DNA of 64,000 nt from Cynocephalus volans (taxonomy: Eukaryota > Chordata > Mammalia > Dermoptera > Cynocephalidae): NCBI RefSeq assembly GCF_027409185.1, contig NC_084463.1:164223869-164287868 (forward strand), read 5' to 3'. A program made the position numbers and the translations under genes. This document shows, piece by piece, positions 1 to 11,657 of the stretch. Within the stretch, counting starts at the first letter, position 1, and each line of letters opens with the position of its first letter. A model generated the notes under the pieces. The model was not told the DNA's origin. It saw nothing but the letters and a program-made list of their open reading frames with translations, and made no database searches.

Positions 1-531
1 TAAAGGGCCTCCCGAGGGTCATTTTCGGGGGTTTTTTACGCGCCCAGTTATTTTTTTTATATTTTTAAATATTTTTTGAAAAGATGACGTCTGGGGAAAT
101 GCGGCGCGGCGGCCTGGGACGCCACCTTTGTGTCTCGCAGGCGCGGCGAGCGTGACGCCTCAGCTCGGCGGCCCGCCCCGCGGCCCTGCTCCCCCGTGGG
201 TGCCGACCCCCGGCCGGGCGGACTCCCAAGCTCCAAGGCGGGCCGGGGTCCCCGGGGCCGGCAGCCAGCGCCGCCGCGCACGCCGCCCAGCCGTGCCCGC
301 TCCCGCCCCCACTGTGCCAGCCTCGCTGGGACTTTCCCTTTCAGTTTCGGGGTGGGTGGGTCCTGGGGACACGGGGTGGGGGGCGCGCATCGCGGGACAC
401 TCCTGCCGCCCCCTGCCCCACCGCCCCGCGCCCTCCGGGACTGGCAGCCCTGGCGCGAGCGGCGTGGGGTGCGGGGTCGCCGCCGAGGGGGGTCCCGGCG
501 GCGGCGGTCACGGCCCCCTGTGCCCCCGCAG
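1..531 (+). other. CCND1: 3' end of CCND1 intron 1, CpG-rich
   Basis: This very GC- and CpG-rich DNA ends at the exon 2 acceptor. It is the downstream part of the CCND1 CpG island, which continues through exon 2 to about 1050. Long open frames on both strands here result from CpG richness. No separate gene is seen. Confidence 0.8.
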
Positions 532-747
532 GTCTGCGAGGAGCAGAAGTGCGAGGAGGAGGTCTTCCCGCTGGCCATGAACTACCTGGACCGCTTCCTG
601 TCGCTGGAGCCCCTGAAAAAGAGCCGCCTGCAGCTGCTGGGGGCCACCTGCATGTTCGTGGCCTCGAAGATGAAGGAGACCATCCCCCTGACGGCCGAGA
701 AGTTGTGCATCTACACTGACAACTCCATCCGGCCCGACGAGCTGCTG
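532..747 (+). CDS. CCND1: CCND1 exon 2
   Basis: The exon is preceded by a C-rich tract and CCCGCAG and followed by GTAACC. It is 216 bp in phase 0 and encodes [18 protein letters not shown] through RPDELL. It makes up the first part of the cyclin box, including the helix around the CDK-contact lysines. Its length is identical to the human exon. Confidence 0.96.
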
Positions 748-3700
748 GTAACCCTGGGACCCCCCGACCCCACTGATGCCCCCCTACCCGACACCCCCAT
801 AGCCGCGGGACCCCGGGGCTGAGGGGAGGTGCGGGAGGCCCGGTCCGACGCTGGCGGATCTTCTGCCCCGAAGGAGGGCGGCCACACTGCTCGGGGCCCC
901 TCTGTCGGGGGAGCGGGCGGGATCCCAGCCGCCCCCCATCTCCACGGCCCCGCAGCGCCGCTTCCCACCGACTCCCACCACGTTTGCGCCCCGGAGCGTG
1001 GCCCAAAAGTGGGCGGCGCGCGCCCTCTAGCGGCAACGGCGCGCGGGCTCCGCGCTAATTGCTAAGGCCTGTCGGAGTTGAATTCCAGGTGGTGGGAGGT
1101 CTTTTTGTCCCCACTGCTAAGCAGTCTGGTCGATAGTGAGAACAGGGGCCTTTTCACACGGCGCCTTTTCTGTTTTGATCTGGAATCGCGTGGTGCCTCC
1201 AACACTCCGGACCCCCCAGCTTTCACCATCCCTCCTCCCACCCCAGGACTGCAAACCAAATGCAGAGGCCAGTGACCTGAGGCGGTGTCGGTCTGTCTGT
1301 CCAGGCTCCCTTCCACCCTGCCTCACTAGGGCCCCCAGGGTCTGACCGTGCACTTCTTTTGATGCTGCTTCACCCCGTTTTCACAGCAAATGGAGCTGCT
1401 CCTGGTGAACAAACTCAAGTGGAACCTGGCGGCAATGACCCCCCACGATTTCATTGAACACTTCCTCTCCAAAATGCCAGAGGCCGAGGAAAACAAACAG
1501 ATCATCCGCAAACACGCACAGACCTTCGTCGCCCTCTGTGCCACAGGTAGGGTGGCACCTGCCCCAGTCCCTCCCTTATCCAACCAGCCGGCCTCCCTGG
1601 GTGACCCTGGCCAATTCCTTGCTCTCTGCCTGGGTCTCCTCATCCAGAGAGATGGCCCCAAGTCTCCAGTTTGGTGAGCAGAGGACTTGGGGGATTTCTT
1701 GGAACTAGATGGAGGTAGGGGGGCTGCTCTGTCCCAGCCACGGCCACCATGCAGTGTCATGGGGATCGGTGTGGACGGCCCAGCCTGCCTGTGTGCAGCT
1801 CCTGTGGCTTCCTCTCCCCGTGCCAGGCAGCCTGTGGCCACTCTATGCTGAAAGGGGTTTACCTTGGCTGCAGGGCTTGCCTCCTCCCCCCACCCACCTC
1901 CAGCCGTTCCCCTGTCCTCAAGGAGCCTGGGCTGCAGGGCCCCCCTCTTGGCCTCTCCTGGGCTGGGCCACCTGCCAGGGGCGCCTACAGGGGTGGGGAG
2001 CTCGGCCGGCCGTGCCTGTACCACGTGCTCTTGCGGCCAGCAGCAGCCCCAGTGTGGGGGCGGCCAGCAGAGGAGTGGCGGCCTGAGGCCCCACCAGGGG
2101 CGCCACAGCCAGCTCAGCTGAGCCGAGCTCTGGGAGAGGCTGCAGAGCAGCCTGGGCTCAGTCTGCTGCGGTTGGCAGCAGAGAGGCCCTGCCCTCCCTC
2201 CTCCGGCACTGCCCTGACTCCAGGCCCCAGGCCCCAGGCCCCAGGCAGCCAGCCTGTCAGAACCTGGTGTGGACAGACACACATGTGCACATGGTGTTGC
2301 CTCCTGCCGCCCCCAGCCCTGCCTCAGACCCCCTGCGACTTCTTCCTTCCTCAGCCCAGGAGGCGAAGTGCCCCAATGGGGGTACCTGCACCCCCATCCC
2401 GCCCAGCTCTGCTGTGGCCCACCTCTAGCCCTGGTCACGCCTCAGTTGTCACATCTGTTCAGGGGTCACTCTGGGTGACCTGAGGGCCACAAGGCAAGGT
2501 GGCATCAAAGGGGCAGTTGGCATCTGCTACCATTCCCCAGAGGGGCAGAGCCCCCCACAGCTGGCATTTCCAGTGCTCCCCTGACATCGGGTATCCCTGG
2601 GGGCTGGTATCCCAGAGCAACTTCTGGTTTAGGCAAGAGTTGGGAAGATTCCTCTGGCCTCCCTAGCCCTCTCCACCTGCCCAAGGCGTAAACCCCTCCC
2701 CCAGGTCCTTCCAAGTGAGGCATTGGGGGTGGGGGGAGAGCAGATGGACATGCCAAGGACATCATCGGCCTGCACGGCCCTGAGGGGTGGGGGCCGGCCC
2801 TGCAGGCGGGCAGGGAGGCGTTCTCTGGCTGGGGCTCCCCAGAGGAGAGAGGCCTCCGGAGGCTCCAGGCAGCCTTTTATGGAGCTGAAAGTGGTTTCAG
2901 AGAAACAGCAAAGTTTCCTGGAGATAATGCAAGGAACGGTTCTTGCACAGCCTCCATCCAGGGTGGCTTGGCGGCTGGAGCTCCCTCCCAGGACCCCTGG
3001 GTGCTGGCAGAGAGAGGTGCAAGCCAACCTGACCTGCACAGGGCTGCACTGCCGGCACCTCCTCAACCTCCTCTCAGGGGCTGGGCATTAACTCCAGGGT
3101 GGGCCGCGGTGGGCCGCTCCCAATCCTGGTCCTTACCTGCCTCCTTGAACGAAACAAGCAGACATCTCACCAGACGGGAGTGACATGAAGACGGCTTAAA
3201 GTCAGAAATGGGTGGAGTGAGGTGGCATCAGAAAAAGACTGGCAGGGTGTTTTACCATCCACGGGGGAAGGGTTCCATTTAAAGGCAACATGAGGGGAGT
3301 GGCCCCGTCTCCATGCTCCAGCGCCCCCAGACCCAGGTTCCTGAGCACGTGTGCACATGCCGTATACACACAGGATCGGGTGTTTTCTTGATGTGTATAG
3401 ACACGTGCACACCAGACCCTTTCTTCATGCTGCAGGAGGTTAAGTAGGACATGGTCAGCGCTGCTCACCGTGGACTCATAGCTGAGCCTCACGGAGTCAG
3501 CCACTCCACAGAGCTCCGATGACTGCTTTCACGGTGGCCAGCTGGGCCCTTCTGTCCAAGCAGTGAACGGGAACCAGCAGCAGAGCTCCGGCCTTCGTAA
3601 TTCTCGATTGTTCCTTATCTAACGCACGTGGAGCCCCCACCCCGGCCGCCCACTCTTGAGTAGGGGAGACAAGCTGGGGAAATAAGAATCAGACGGCCCT

Positions 3701-6700
3701 AGTGATTCTGTCACTCAGGTGCCCTTTCAGACGGGGACTCGGGGTGCGGGGCTGGTCGGAACTTGCCACTCCCTGCAGAAGGGATTTCTGTGTGTGGTTC
3801 CGATTTGCCTCAACGAAAAGGTTTTCATTCATGGCTCCAGCATGCAGACTGGGTGGAATTGCTCCCATCTAAAGTCATTGCAGCACCCAGAGGCTGGCTT
3901 TGTCCCTTCGGGGTGGCTGCCTTTCCTCCCAGCCCCTCGCCGGTGCCCTTCTCTGTATCAAGGCTGAAGTTGTTTACTCTCAGGATGAGGTTGCGGAGGA
4001 GCTGCAGCAGCCCATGGGGGCCCCTCTCCCCTCGAGCTGAGCAGGCTCCCGTTCAGCTCACCCGAGCCCCCTTGTTGCTGGGCACTCAGTGGTGAGAGAT
4101 GAGGCGACGGAGGACAGGGACACCACATCTGTCCCTTGCTGGCAGCCTGCTCTGCTGGGGGCCTGGTTAACATGCTGGAATGGGTGGCCGCTCTCCAGTT
4201 TTTTCTCGAGTGTGACAGGAAGGCAGGGAGACCCAGCTGGGGTGGTGGGAGGCCAGGCTGAGAGGCCGCGTCACACGCTTGCCCACCTTCCAGGATGGGT
4301 GTGTGGCAGCCCTGGGTTTATTCCCCACTCTGAAGGGGCTTCCCGAGTGGGGGGCCCTCGCTGGCTGGGATCTCAGGAAAGCCGCTCCTGCCTCGGCCCC
4401 AGCTCCCCCAGGCTTCCAGAAGCGTCTCACCCCATGACCAGTGGCCAAAACCATTTGCCTCTTCCCTGACTGGGATGTAGCGAGTCACTGGAATTGGTGG
4501 GCTACATCAGGTGGCCAGCAAAGCCTTTTCGTCATTGGCCAGAAGAACGACAGTGTCGTGGGCAGAGGGCCTGGCGTGGAGTTGGGTTTTACCGGTCCAT
4601 CTTCTGAAGGTCACTGTGAAGTTCCACTGGAGGAGGAAGATGGGCTGGGGGAAGGGCTCTTCCTTCTGGTGGGCCTGGGGCCCTGAGCTGGAGCCCCACC
4701 CTCACCATCAGGGCGCCGCCCCTCGGCGGATTTGGGGGCTGGTCACTCAGCATTCTCTAGCCAGGCCTGGGGCCCTGTCTTTGGGAAGCCCCTTCACAAT
4801 CGTGTCCAATCCCTGTTGCCAGGCGGTGGCAGACACTCAAGGTCAGGGTCAGGGCTGTAGAAGCCACACCTCTCCACTTCCTTGTGTGTTTGCATCGTCT
4901 TATTTCACATTTGTTTTTGTGAATAAGTGATACATTTGCAGGGCCCACAATGCTAAAAGGATTAGAGGGCAGCCGTGTGCCCTGTCACCCCGCCCTGGCC
5001 CTGCCTGTCTCTTCCGTGGCTATTTTTTGGTTTGCCTAGGTTTTGAGTGAACGGCAGAGCTGGAGGAAATCCCCAGGCTGGGCTCTGCTCCCCTAGCACC
5101 TGGTGGTTGCTGGAGGCAGGGAGGTCCTGGACATGGGGCCATGCATGACCTGATCACTCCCTCCAGGCCATGCCATTTGCTCAGAGCCAGTGTCTAAATC
5201 ACAAGGGTCCTGCAGAACGTCTCCATTCACAGACCCTTTGCCTCTCTCCTGCTGCCGCAGACGTGAAGTTCATTTCCAACCCGCCCTCCATGGTGGCGGC
5301 CGGGAGCGTGGTGGCCGCAGTGCAAGGCCTGAACCTGGGGAGCCCCAACAACTTCCTGTCCTACTACCGCCTGACGCGCTTCCTCTCCAGGGTGATTAAG
5401 TGTGACCCGGTAAGTGACAGGGACCACAGGCCTACGCTGGCTCCTAGGGCCAGCCGCACATGGGCACATGTCTAGTGCCAGGGGAAGGCTGCAGATGGGG
5501 CCAAGGCCCCCTCGGGTGACAGGATGGGGGCCTCGAGATCTGCCTCCGGCAGCGTAGGACATCTAGGACAATGAGGAAACTGAGCAGGACCAGTGCCCCT
5601 TGGGCCACAGGCCATAGCTCAGGACTTTCTGGTGGCCCTGGGCTGACAGGGTGTGGCTTCGGCGCTCCCAGAACCTGCTGACCAACCAGAAGGGTCCTCA
5701 CGGGCTTCCAGGAGCAGGCAGGAGCCGTAGACCCTTCCCGCGTGAACCTTCCAAGAGGGTGCAGGCAGGCCCCAGGCAATGATCCGTGCGGTGGTGGGCG
5801 TGAAGGTGGGCCCCACGGGCTTTGTTTGGGCCACAATGTGCGCAGCCCATAAATAGAAGCTTTAAAAGGGTTCCTGTGAGGTCTCCGAGCCGGACTACGA
5901 GGCAAATAGAGACAACCTTGTTTTTTACGGCCTCTTTGAGAGGCTGCTGCTGTTATACCCGAGTTGACTGTGTCTTTTTTCTTAAAAATGCCATTGTTTT
6001 ATTCCCAATTCTTTTCTTTTCTTAAAGAAAGAATTAAAATAACAATTACAAGGGTTTGTGGCATTTACCAAATTAGACCAGAGAGGTTGGCGGGTCACCC
6101 GGTGGCCCCTGCTGTGTGGGAGGGAGTGACTGCCTTGACCCCGCTTGCTCGGGTCCCGTGGGCCTGCTGAGGTCCATTTCAGGTTTGGCCTGGGCTGCCT
6201 CTTGGTGCTCCACCCCAGAGCGTCCAGAAAGCTCCGTGGGTTGCAGTGGATACTGTCTCAGGGCACGCCTTCCTGTCCCCTGCTCAGTGCTGCCTCTGCC
6301 TCAGGGGCACAGGGACCAGCTGGCTGCCCAGCCTGTGCATCTCACCCAGAAAGGAAGACCTATTTGTGTCCAGGGACCCTGGAGGCACGGGGATGCCCTT
6401 TTTTCTGTGCTGCAACCTCCCTCCCACCGTGCCCGGTGTCCACCTGGGGGATGCCGTGTCCTCACCTGGTTGCTGGGAGGGGGCAGTAGTGTCCTGTGGC
6501 GCTGAGGACATGGCACCGAGAGTAGAGACCTCGGATCAAAATGAAATTCTGCATCTGCACTTTTAATTTCAAACTCCTCACTCTAGATGAAAACCACTTT
6601 CTCCCCTCCTGGAATACGTGACCTGTGGCTTTGTCGACATCCTTCTTGTGGCAGCACCAAGTGAAGTGCTGTGGTCAGGGAGCTGTAGAAAATCGCTGCG

Positions 6701-8584
6701 TTACCCCTTATTTGAACAGTGATTGTTTTAATTAGATCTAAAGTAAAATGCCTCACAGCTGACAAACAGGAGAGGAGTTAATTGAGGCTGGAATTACTTT
6801 GTCATCTGGTCATTCGGTGACAAATGTTGCTGGGCCCAGGCTCCACACCATGTGGGCAGCAGGGGCTCCTGGGCTGTCCTCAGTGGGGAGCTGTGTCTCC
6901 CCATGGTGCAGCAGGACCTCAGCTGCCAAGTCAGCTCTAACCTGTTGTCTAAGGCCTCAAAGGTCAAGCCCGGCCAGTGGACACACAGGGCACTGGGGTC
7001 CCCAGCCCCAAAATTGCCTTTGCCTGAGTTCATTGCCAGACCACAGACCATTTCCACAGATGGGGTGTCCTTCAGGCGGTGAGTCCACAACGGAATCTGG
7101 TGTGGCAGAGCACACCTTCTGGAATTTTCTTTGTTGGACGTAATGTATGCCGTGCCGCACGTCACAGAAAAGTGCTGTCAATCCTGCTGGAAGCTTCTGC
7201 CCATGAGTGAAGGGCACAATCCACCAGGGTGGCATTGCAGGCAGGCGTGGGGATAGAGGAACAGGTGCAAAGGGCACAAAGCCAAGTCCAGCTCTGCTCT
7301 GGGACCTCCGGGTGTGGGTCTGAACTGGTCACGGGTGGGGCTGCTGGGTAGAGCTGGAGAATGGGCTGGGGCCTAGCAGCTGCGCAGGCTGGGGAGGCCA
7401 CCGAGGGCACGCCCCTTCCTGTACCCCCTGCTCTCCAGCCTCATCTGGTTGGAAGTCCAGCAGCACCTTTGTCACGCAGGGCAGGGCTGTGGCTGCACCC
7501 TGTTCCTTGTGGGGAAGTCTGTTCTCAGGCTGGCTGGAGGCTTTGCTGGTTCTAGAAGCCCTGGTGTGGCATCCCGCAGTCAGGACACACATGACCCAAC
7601 ACCTGGAGCCAGCTGCTTTGTTCAGGGGCCAACAGCAGCAAGAAGCAGCTCCAGGCTGCTGGGACATGGGCCTGAGCAGAGACTGGGAGAGGCCCCTGGG
7701 CATGGGGGCCCCCAGAACCCGTGGCTTCTCTTTCCCATTGACAGCGTGGTATGGTCAGTGCTGCAAGGCAGTCGGAGTGCAGCGAGGGTGAAGGTGATGC
7801 GGGGCTTCCAGGGACTTCAGCGCCCCTGTGGCTGCAGCGGGCAGACACACGTGGTGCAAGGCTCAGGACACAGGCCCTCGTGGGAGAGAACAGAGGGACA
7901 AAGGTCCAGGCGCCCCCAGCCTCAGTCATGCACAACCTAACGCTTTTGATGGCAGTTTATCATGGAAAGCTAGTTTCACCTCGAGGGCTGCCACATACCA
8001 GAGGTTAATTCCCAACAGCAGGGCTCCCAGGGCCTCCCCAGCATGTTGGCAGTGAGAGGCAACCGCAGGGCAGGTGGGGCAGGCCAGTGTCTGGTATCTG
8101 CATCCATGGAGGATGGCCAGGTGGAGGCATTTGGTCCTGAATGGGGTCACCAGTGCCTGGCTGCCACGTGTGGGCTCCTCAGGCCAGGAGGCGGCTGGAG
8201 GCCAGAGGTGGCCAACCGTGCTTCTCCTTCCTGGGGGTTTTGGTCACATCTCCCACCTCTCCTGTCCGGCTTGGGGAAGGCAGCACAGGCCATGAGAGAG
8301 TTTGGGGTTAGCCTTGCTCTTACAGAAGAACCTTGTGGGCCCCGGCGTTTGGCGGAGGGGGCCCTCACGGCAGGCGTCCCCCTCAGGACCCTCCCTTCCC
8401 ACCCCGTCTCCCCCAGGACTGCCTCCGGGCCTGCCAGGAGCAGATCGAAGGTCTGCTGGAGTCCAGCCTCCGCCAGGCCCAGCAGAACCTGGACCCCAAG
8501 GCGACCGCGGAGGAGGAGGTGGAGGAGGAGGAGGAGGTGGACCAGGCCTGCACCCCCACCGACGTGCGGGACGTGGACATCTGA
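532..8584 (+). CDS. CCND1: Cyclin D1, exons 2-5 (5' partial; join 532-747, 1387-1546, 5261-5409, 8417-8584)
   Basis: Cyclin D1 is the regulatory subunit of CDK4/CDK6, which phosphorylates RB in the nucleus at G1/S. Four exons with consensus AG/GT borders join in frame. Their lengths of 216, 160 and 149 bp equal the known human exons 2-4. The last coding segment is 168 bp with the stop, giving 55 residues against 54 in human. Exon 1 (66 residues in human, holding the LxCxE motif) is outside the window, so the full protein would be about 296 aa. Exons 2-4 carry the cyclin fold, including the CDK-contact lysines in SKMKETIP. Exon 5 carries the acidic run and the [12 protein letters not shown] tail, with the GSK3-site threonine (human Thr286) and its following proline intact. 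Differences from human are few: SLEPL for SLEPV, RPDELL for RPEELL, and a reshaped Glu-rich run. No frameshift or premature stop is seen. Confidence 0.97.
748..1386 (+). other. CCND1: CCND1 intron 2
   Basis: The intron is 639 bp and GC-rich to about 1050, then of ordinary composition. It is bounded by GTAACC and TTTTCACAG. No repeat or RNA gene was recognised. Confidence 0.85.
1387..1546 (+). CDS. CCND1: CCND1 exon 3
   Basis: This 160 bp exon starts CAAATGGAGCTGCTCC after TTTTCACAG and ends GCCACAG before GTAGGG. It encodes [19 protein letters not shown] through FVALCAT, and its last base forms an Asp codon with exon 4. It covers the end of the first cyclin fold and the linker into the second. 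No residue change from human was noticed. Confidence 0.96.
1547..5260 (+). other. CCND1: CCND1 intron 3
   Basis: This 3.7 kb GC-rich intron is bounded by GTAGGG and GCTGCCGCAG. It contains a short 7-bp tandem repeat near 2219-2250. No embedded gene or young transposon was recognised. Confidence 0.85.
2219..2250. repeat. CCCCAGG heptamer tandem repeat
   Basis: About four copies of a CCCCAGG/CCAGGCC heptamer lie inside CCND1 intron 3. The - strand has three GGGG runs plus a GG, so it has some G-quadruplex potential. Confidence 0.7.
5261..5409 (+). CDS. CCND1: CCND1 exon 4
   Basis: This 149 bp exon follows GCTGCCGCAG and ends CCG before GTAAGTG. It encodes [16 protein letters not shown] through RVIKCDP, with GLNLG where human has GLNLR. 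The last codon is CCG, which corresponds to the G form at the human G870A splice-modulating position. The donor is strong (CCG/GTAAGT), so normal splicing to exon 5 is expected. Confidence 0.96.
5410..8416 (+). other. CCND1: CCND1 intron 4
   Basis: This 3.0 kb intron is bounded by GTAAGTG and TCTCCCCCAG. Reading through the donor from exon 4 stays open for 21 codons to a TAG at 5473-5475, which would give a cyclin D1b-type tail. Nothing else coding was recognised. Confidence 0.85.
8417..8584 (+). CDS. CCND1: CCND1 exon 5, coding part
   Basis: The exon follows TCTCCCCCAG and encodes [17 protein letters not shown] and onward, then a Glu-rich run interrupted by Ala and Val. It ends [12 protein letters not shown] with a TGA stop at 8582-8584. 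The threonine-proline phosphodegron that controls nuclear export and turnover in known D-type cyclins is intact. The Glu-rich run is one residue longer than human and less pure. Confidence 0.96.
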   Translation, partial: DCLRACQEQIEGLLESSLRQAQQNLDPKATAEEEVEEEEEVDQACTPTDVRDVDI

Positions 8585-9534
8585 GGTGCCGGCGGCGGGC
8601 GTCACCGCCACCAGAGCGTGGAGCAGCGACTGGCAGCCCCACAGCGAGGCAGGGGCTGACCCTGATGCTCCCCGACAGTCCCTCTTCTCCGGGACATTTC
8701 GCTACCAGAAGGGAAAGTTTCGTTCTCCTCGTTGTTGTTTTTTATCTTTGCTCTTTCCCCTTCCGTCTCAACTTAAGCAAAAGAAAAATATGTCCTGAAA
8801 ACAGTCTTAAAAAAAGAGAGAGAGAGAGAATAGTATTTGCATAACCCTGCGTCGGGGGGAGGGGGGCTGTGCTACAAAAATAGAGGATTTTGTACCCCAG
8901 TAATCAACTAGCGTTTATGTTAATGTGCTTGTGTCCCCGTGTTGTAAGAATAGTCATTAACACAAAGCAAGGGTCTCCAGGGGAAGGACTAGATTTGATG
9001 CTTTATGTGTTTAAGAAAAAAAGCATAAAAACATTTAAAAAAAAAAAAAAGTAGAAAAGCTCAACAAACCATTTTTAAAGTAGAAGAGGGTTTTAGGTAG
9101 GAAAACGTATTCTTGTGCTTTTCCTAAAAAGCGCAGCATTAGCGGTTCTAGGCATCTCTGTACCTGGCTTGCTCGTGCATGTAGTCACTTTATGTGTGTG
9201 TTGCATCCCGTAGGTAGACGTGTGGCCTCTGCACGGGCCGCTGGCTGGTGGGGTGGTGAGCGCGGCGTCCTGTGGACCCACCTGCGTGACAGTGCCAGGA
9301 AAGGCCGACTCTCCCACTCCTATGATACGCTACGTTAAAGAAAACGAAATAGTGACATAATATATTCTATTTTTATAATCTTCCTATTTTTGTAGTTACC
9401 TGTTTATGAGATGCTGGTTTTTTCACCCAACAGCCCTGCAGCCTGCTCACATCCAGGTTAAATCCACAGGTCTTTTTGTTTTTGTTTTTGTTTTTTTTTG
9501 TCTTCTCAATATTCTAAAACCATTCCATTTCAAA

Positions 9535-9541
9535 GCACTTT
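9535..9541 (+). promoter_or_regulatory. miR-17/20 family seed match in CCND1 3' UTR
   Basis: GCACTTT is complementary to the AAAGUGC seed of the miR-17/20/106 family, a published regulator of cyclin D1. Only the seed match is visible here; accessibility and use are inferred. Confidence 0.5.
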
Positions 9542-9736
9542 CAGTCCAGTAGTGATAGGAAATTTCGCTGTTTATGTTGTGTGCGGAGGGGCAATTTTCT
9601 AATGGAATGGTTTGGGAATGTTCACGTCCTTGTGTGCAGGTAGGATTGCACAGCCAGTGCACGTCGCTGCGGTGTTAGTGGCGGGGATGTTTCTGAAGGC
9701 GATGCTCAGTCAGGAAGAAAGAGATGTGTATTCTCA

Positions 9737-9744
9737 CACTGCCA
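9737..9744 (+). promoter_or_regulatory. miR-34/449 seed match (8-mer) in CCND1 3' UTR
   Basis: CACTGCCA is an 8-mer match to the GGCAGUG seed of miR-34/449, which is known to repress cyclin D1. Function in this species is inferred from the match and its location. Confidence 0.5.
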
Positions 9745-10496
9745 GGATGGTTACGTTCCTTTTCTTTCCTGTAGAGAAGTTGAAGTTGAGGAATCCTTTG
9801 GTGCCGGCTGGTGTTTGAAAGTAGGGACCTCCAAGGTTTCCCTAGAGAACAGGTAGTAGTTAAGGGTTACCTTTAGATGTTTCACAATGGAAGGTTTTAA
9901 ACACTAAAATATATAATTTATAGTTAAGGCTAAAAAGAATATTTATTGCAGAGGATGTTCATAAGGCCAGTATGATTTATAAAGTAATGCAATCTCCCCT
10001 TGATTTACACACACACACCTCTCTGCCTTTGATGTCGCAGGTTTAATACAGTTTGGCCAAGATAGGTCCTTAGGAAAACCACACGAAGACTTTGATTCGG
10101 CCCGTTTGGTGTTTCCCAAAGTGATCCGATCCAAGAGGCATCACAGCTACAAGGAAAATTAGGGTACTGGGAACAAGTTCAGTCCCAACACATGCTTATC
10201 TTCTGCCCCCTCCTTTAAAAAAATGTAGTGGCAGACAGACAATTTGCACATCTTGGCTTTGTACCTTTCTGTAATTTCCACTTAGGACGTGTTAAAGGGA
10301 GGTGGTGAGAGCGTTGAGGCTGATGCTTGAGAGGCTGTGAGGGAAGAGGTGTGGAAGCGGGGACTCCCGGGGACGGGCGGTGACCACGCGAGGGACAGGC
10401 TGTGGCTCCATTTTCTTATTGCGCTGCTACCGGTGACTTCCTGGCACGGTTTGGAAAAGATTCGCATCGCTTCTCTGTATCTCTTTCATATTGTTT

Positions 10497-10504
10497 TGCT
10501 GCTA
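10497..10504 (+). promoter_or_regulatory. miR-15/16 seed match (8-mer) in CCND1 3' UTR
   Basis: TGCTGCTA is a full 8-mer site for the AGCAGCA seed of miR-15/16, which is known to target cyclin D1. A weaker GCTGCTA sits about 75 bases upstream, near 10423, so the two could act together. Confidence 0.55.
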
Positions 10505-10950
10505 TTGGAGGATCAGTTTTTGGTTTTACAATGTCATACTGCCATGTTCTAGTTCTGATTTTCTGGTAGAAAAAATGTATTACGGATGCCTTTTTTTGTA
10601 GTTTTTTTTTTTTTTTTTTTTATGTGATCAATTTTGACTTAATGTGATTACTGCTCTATTCCAAAAAGGTTCTTGTTTCACAATACCTCATGCTTCACTT
10701 AGCCATGTGTGACCCGGCAGTCGTGTTGTCTGCTCGGGCAACGGACACGCAGACGAGATCCCACTATGGGCCCGGCGGGGATCAGCACCAAGGTCAAGTT
10801 CACGAGAACCACACGGGCGTCTGGAGGCCGGGCTGTGTCCGTTTTCTTTTCCCTGCGCCTGTTATGCTGGACTCTTCATCTGATCTGGGATGTGTCATCG
10901 TAGTAGTTTTTACAGCTGTATCATTCTTTGTGTGTAGCTATGAAAGTTGC

Positions 10951-10972
10951 TTTATTATTATTATTATTATTG
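10951..10972 (+). repeat. (ATT)n microsatellite / AU-rich element in CCND1 3' UTR
   Basis: A run of about seven TTA units lies in the distal 3' UTR. It is both a trinucleotide microsatellite and a U/A-rich stretch of the kind bound by mRNA-stability proteins. The regulatory role is inferred. Confidence 0.5.
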
Positions 10973-11634
10973 TAACAAGTACATCTTACGTGCCACCATG
11001 GTGCTGTGCCCGTAGGACTCTGTCATTCGGGATGATTGGAGTAGCTTCTGGAATTTGTTCAAGTTTTGGGTGTGTTTAATCTGTTATTATGTACTAGTGT
11101 TGTGTTTGTTGTTTTGTTAATTACAGCATAATGCTAATTTAAAGAGACTCCAAATCTCAATGAAGCCAGCTCACAGTGCTATGTGCCCGAGTCGCCTAGC
11201 AAGCTGCCGAACCAAAAGGATTTGTACCATTTGTGGGCCCGCCTGGCTGGGCCCCTGCCCCCGGAGGCCATCGGCAGGCACAGGCCTGTCCCCACCCCTC
11301 CCACCCCCTCCGGAACGCTGCTTACGCTTACCTCAACCATTCTGGCTGCACCATCTCTTGTCTAGACCAAGTGGGATCCTTGAGGGATGGTTGGTTTGTA
11401 GTGATGGGGTGAGGGCAGATGTCCGGAATATTGTGTGTGCTGAAAGGCCAAAGGCTGGTGGCAGGTCCACGGAGCACAGCGGAATCTGTCCTGTGACATG
11501 CAAGCCTGTAAGGGTCTCTGGTCGGCGGGCAGTTTGGGTCTGTGTGTTTCTGGTTGCACACGGCGCTTCCCAGCACAGACATGTAACCAGCACGTTTCCA
11601 GCAGAAAACAAAAGGCAAACATGAAAAGTCTAGA

Positions 11635-11640
11635 AATAAA
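11635..11640 (+). terminator. CCND1: CCND1 poly(A) signal AATAAA
   Basis: The sequence TAGAAATAAAATTGGTAAAA contains a canonical AATAAA followed by GT-rich DNA (CAGTGTGGTGCTTG). This is the expected layout of a cleavage site and matches my recollection of the end of the human transcript. Confidence 0.85.
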
Positions 11641-11657
11641 ATTGGTAAAACCCCAGT

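Larger units (their letters stand above)
8585..11657 (+). other. CCND1: CCND1 3' UTR
   Basis: About 3.07 kb of U/A-rich sequence follows the stop codon and ends just after a canonical poly(A) signal. It contains a (AG)n tract near 8815, an A-run near 9037, a 20-T run at 10602-10621 and an (ATT)n stretch at 10951-10972. It also carries seed matches for microRNAs known to target cyclin D1. The size and 3'-end sequence agree with the long, conserved human 3' UTR. The cleavage point is estimated at 15-20 bases beyond the signal. Confidence 0.88.

Noticed and set aside
130-822. 230-codon frame across CCND1 intron 1 and exon 2
   Set aside because: Only 532-747 is coding. The rest is CpG-rich intron that happens to be open on both sides.
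1326-2438. 370-codon - strand frame in CCND1 intron 3
   Set aside because: It has low-complexity Pro/Gly/Ser/Trp composition and antisense overlap with exon 3, with no domain. GC-rich chance frame.
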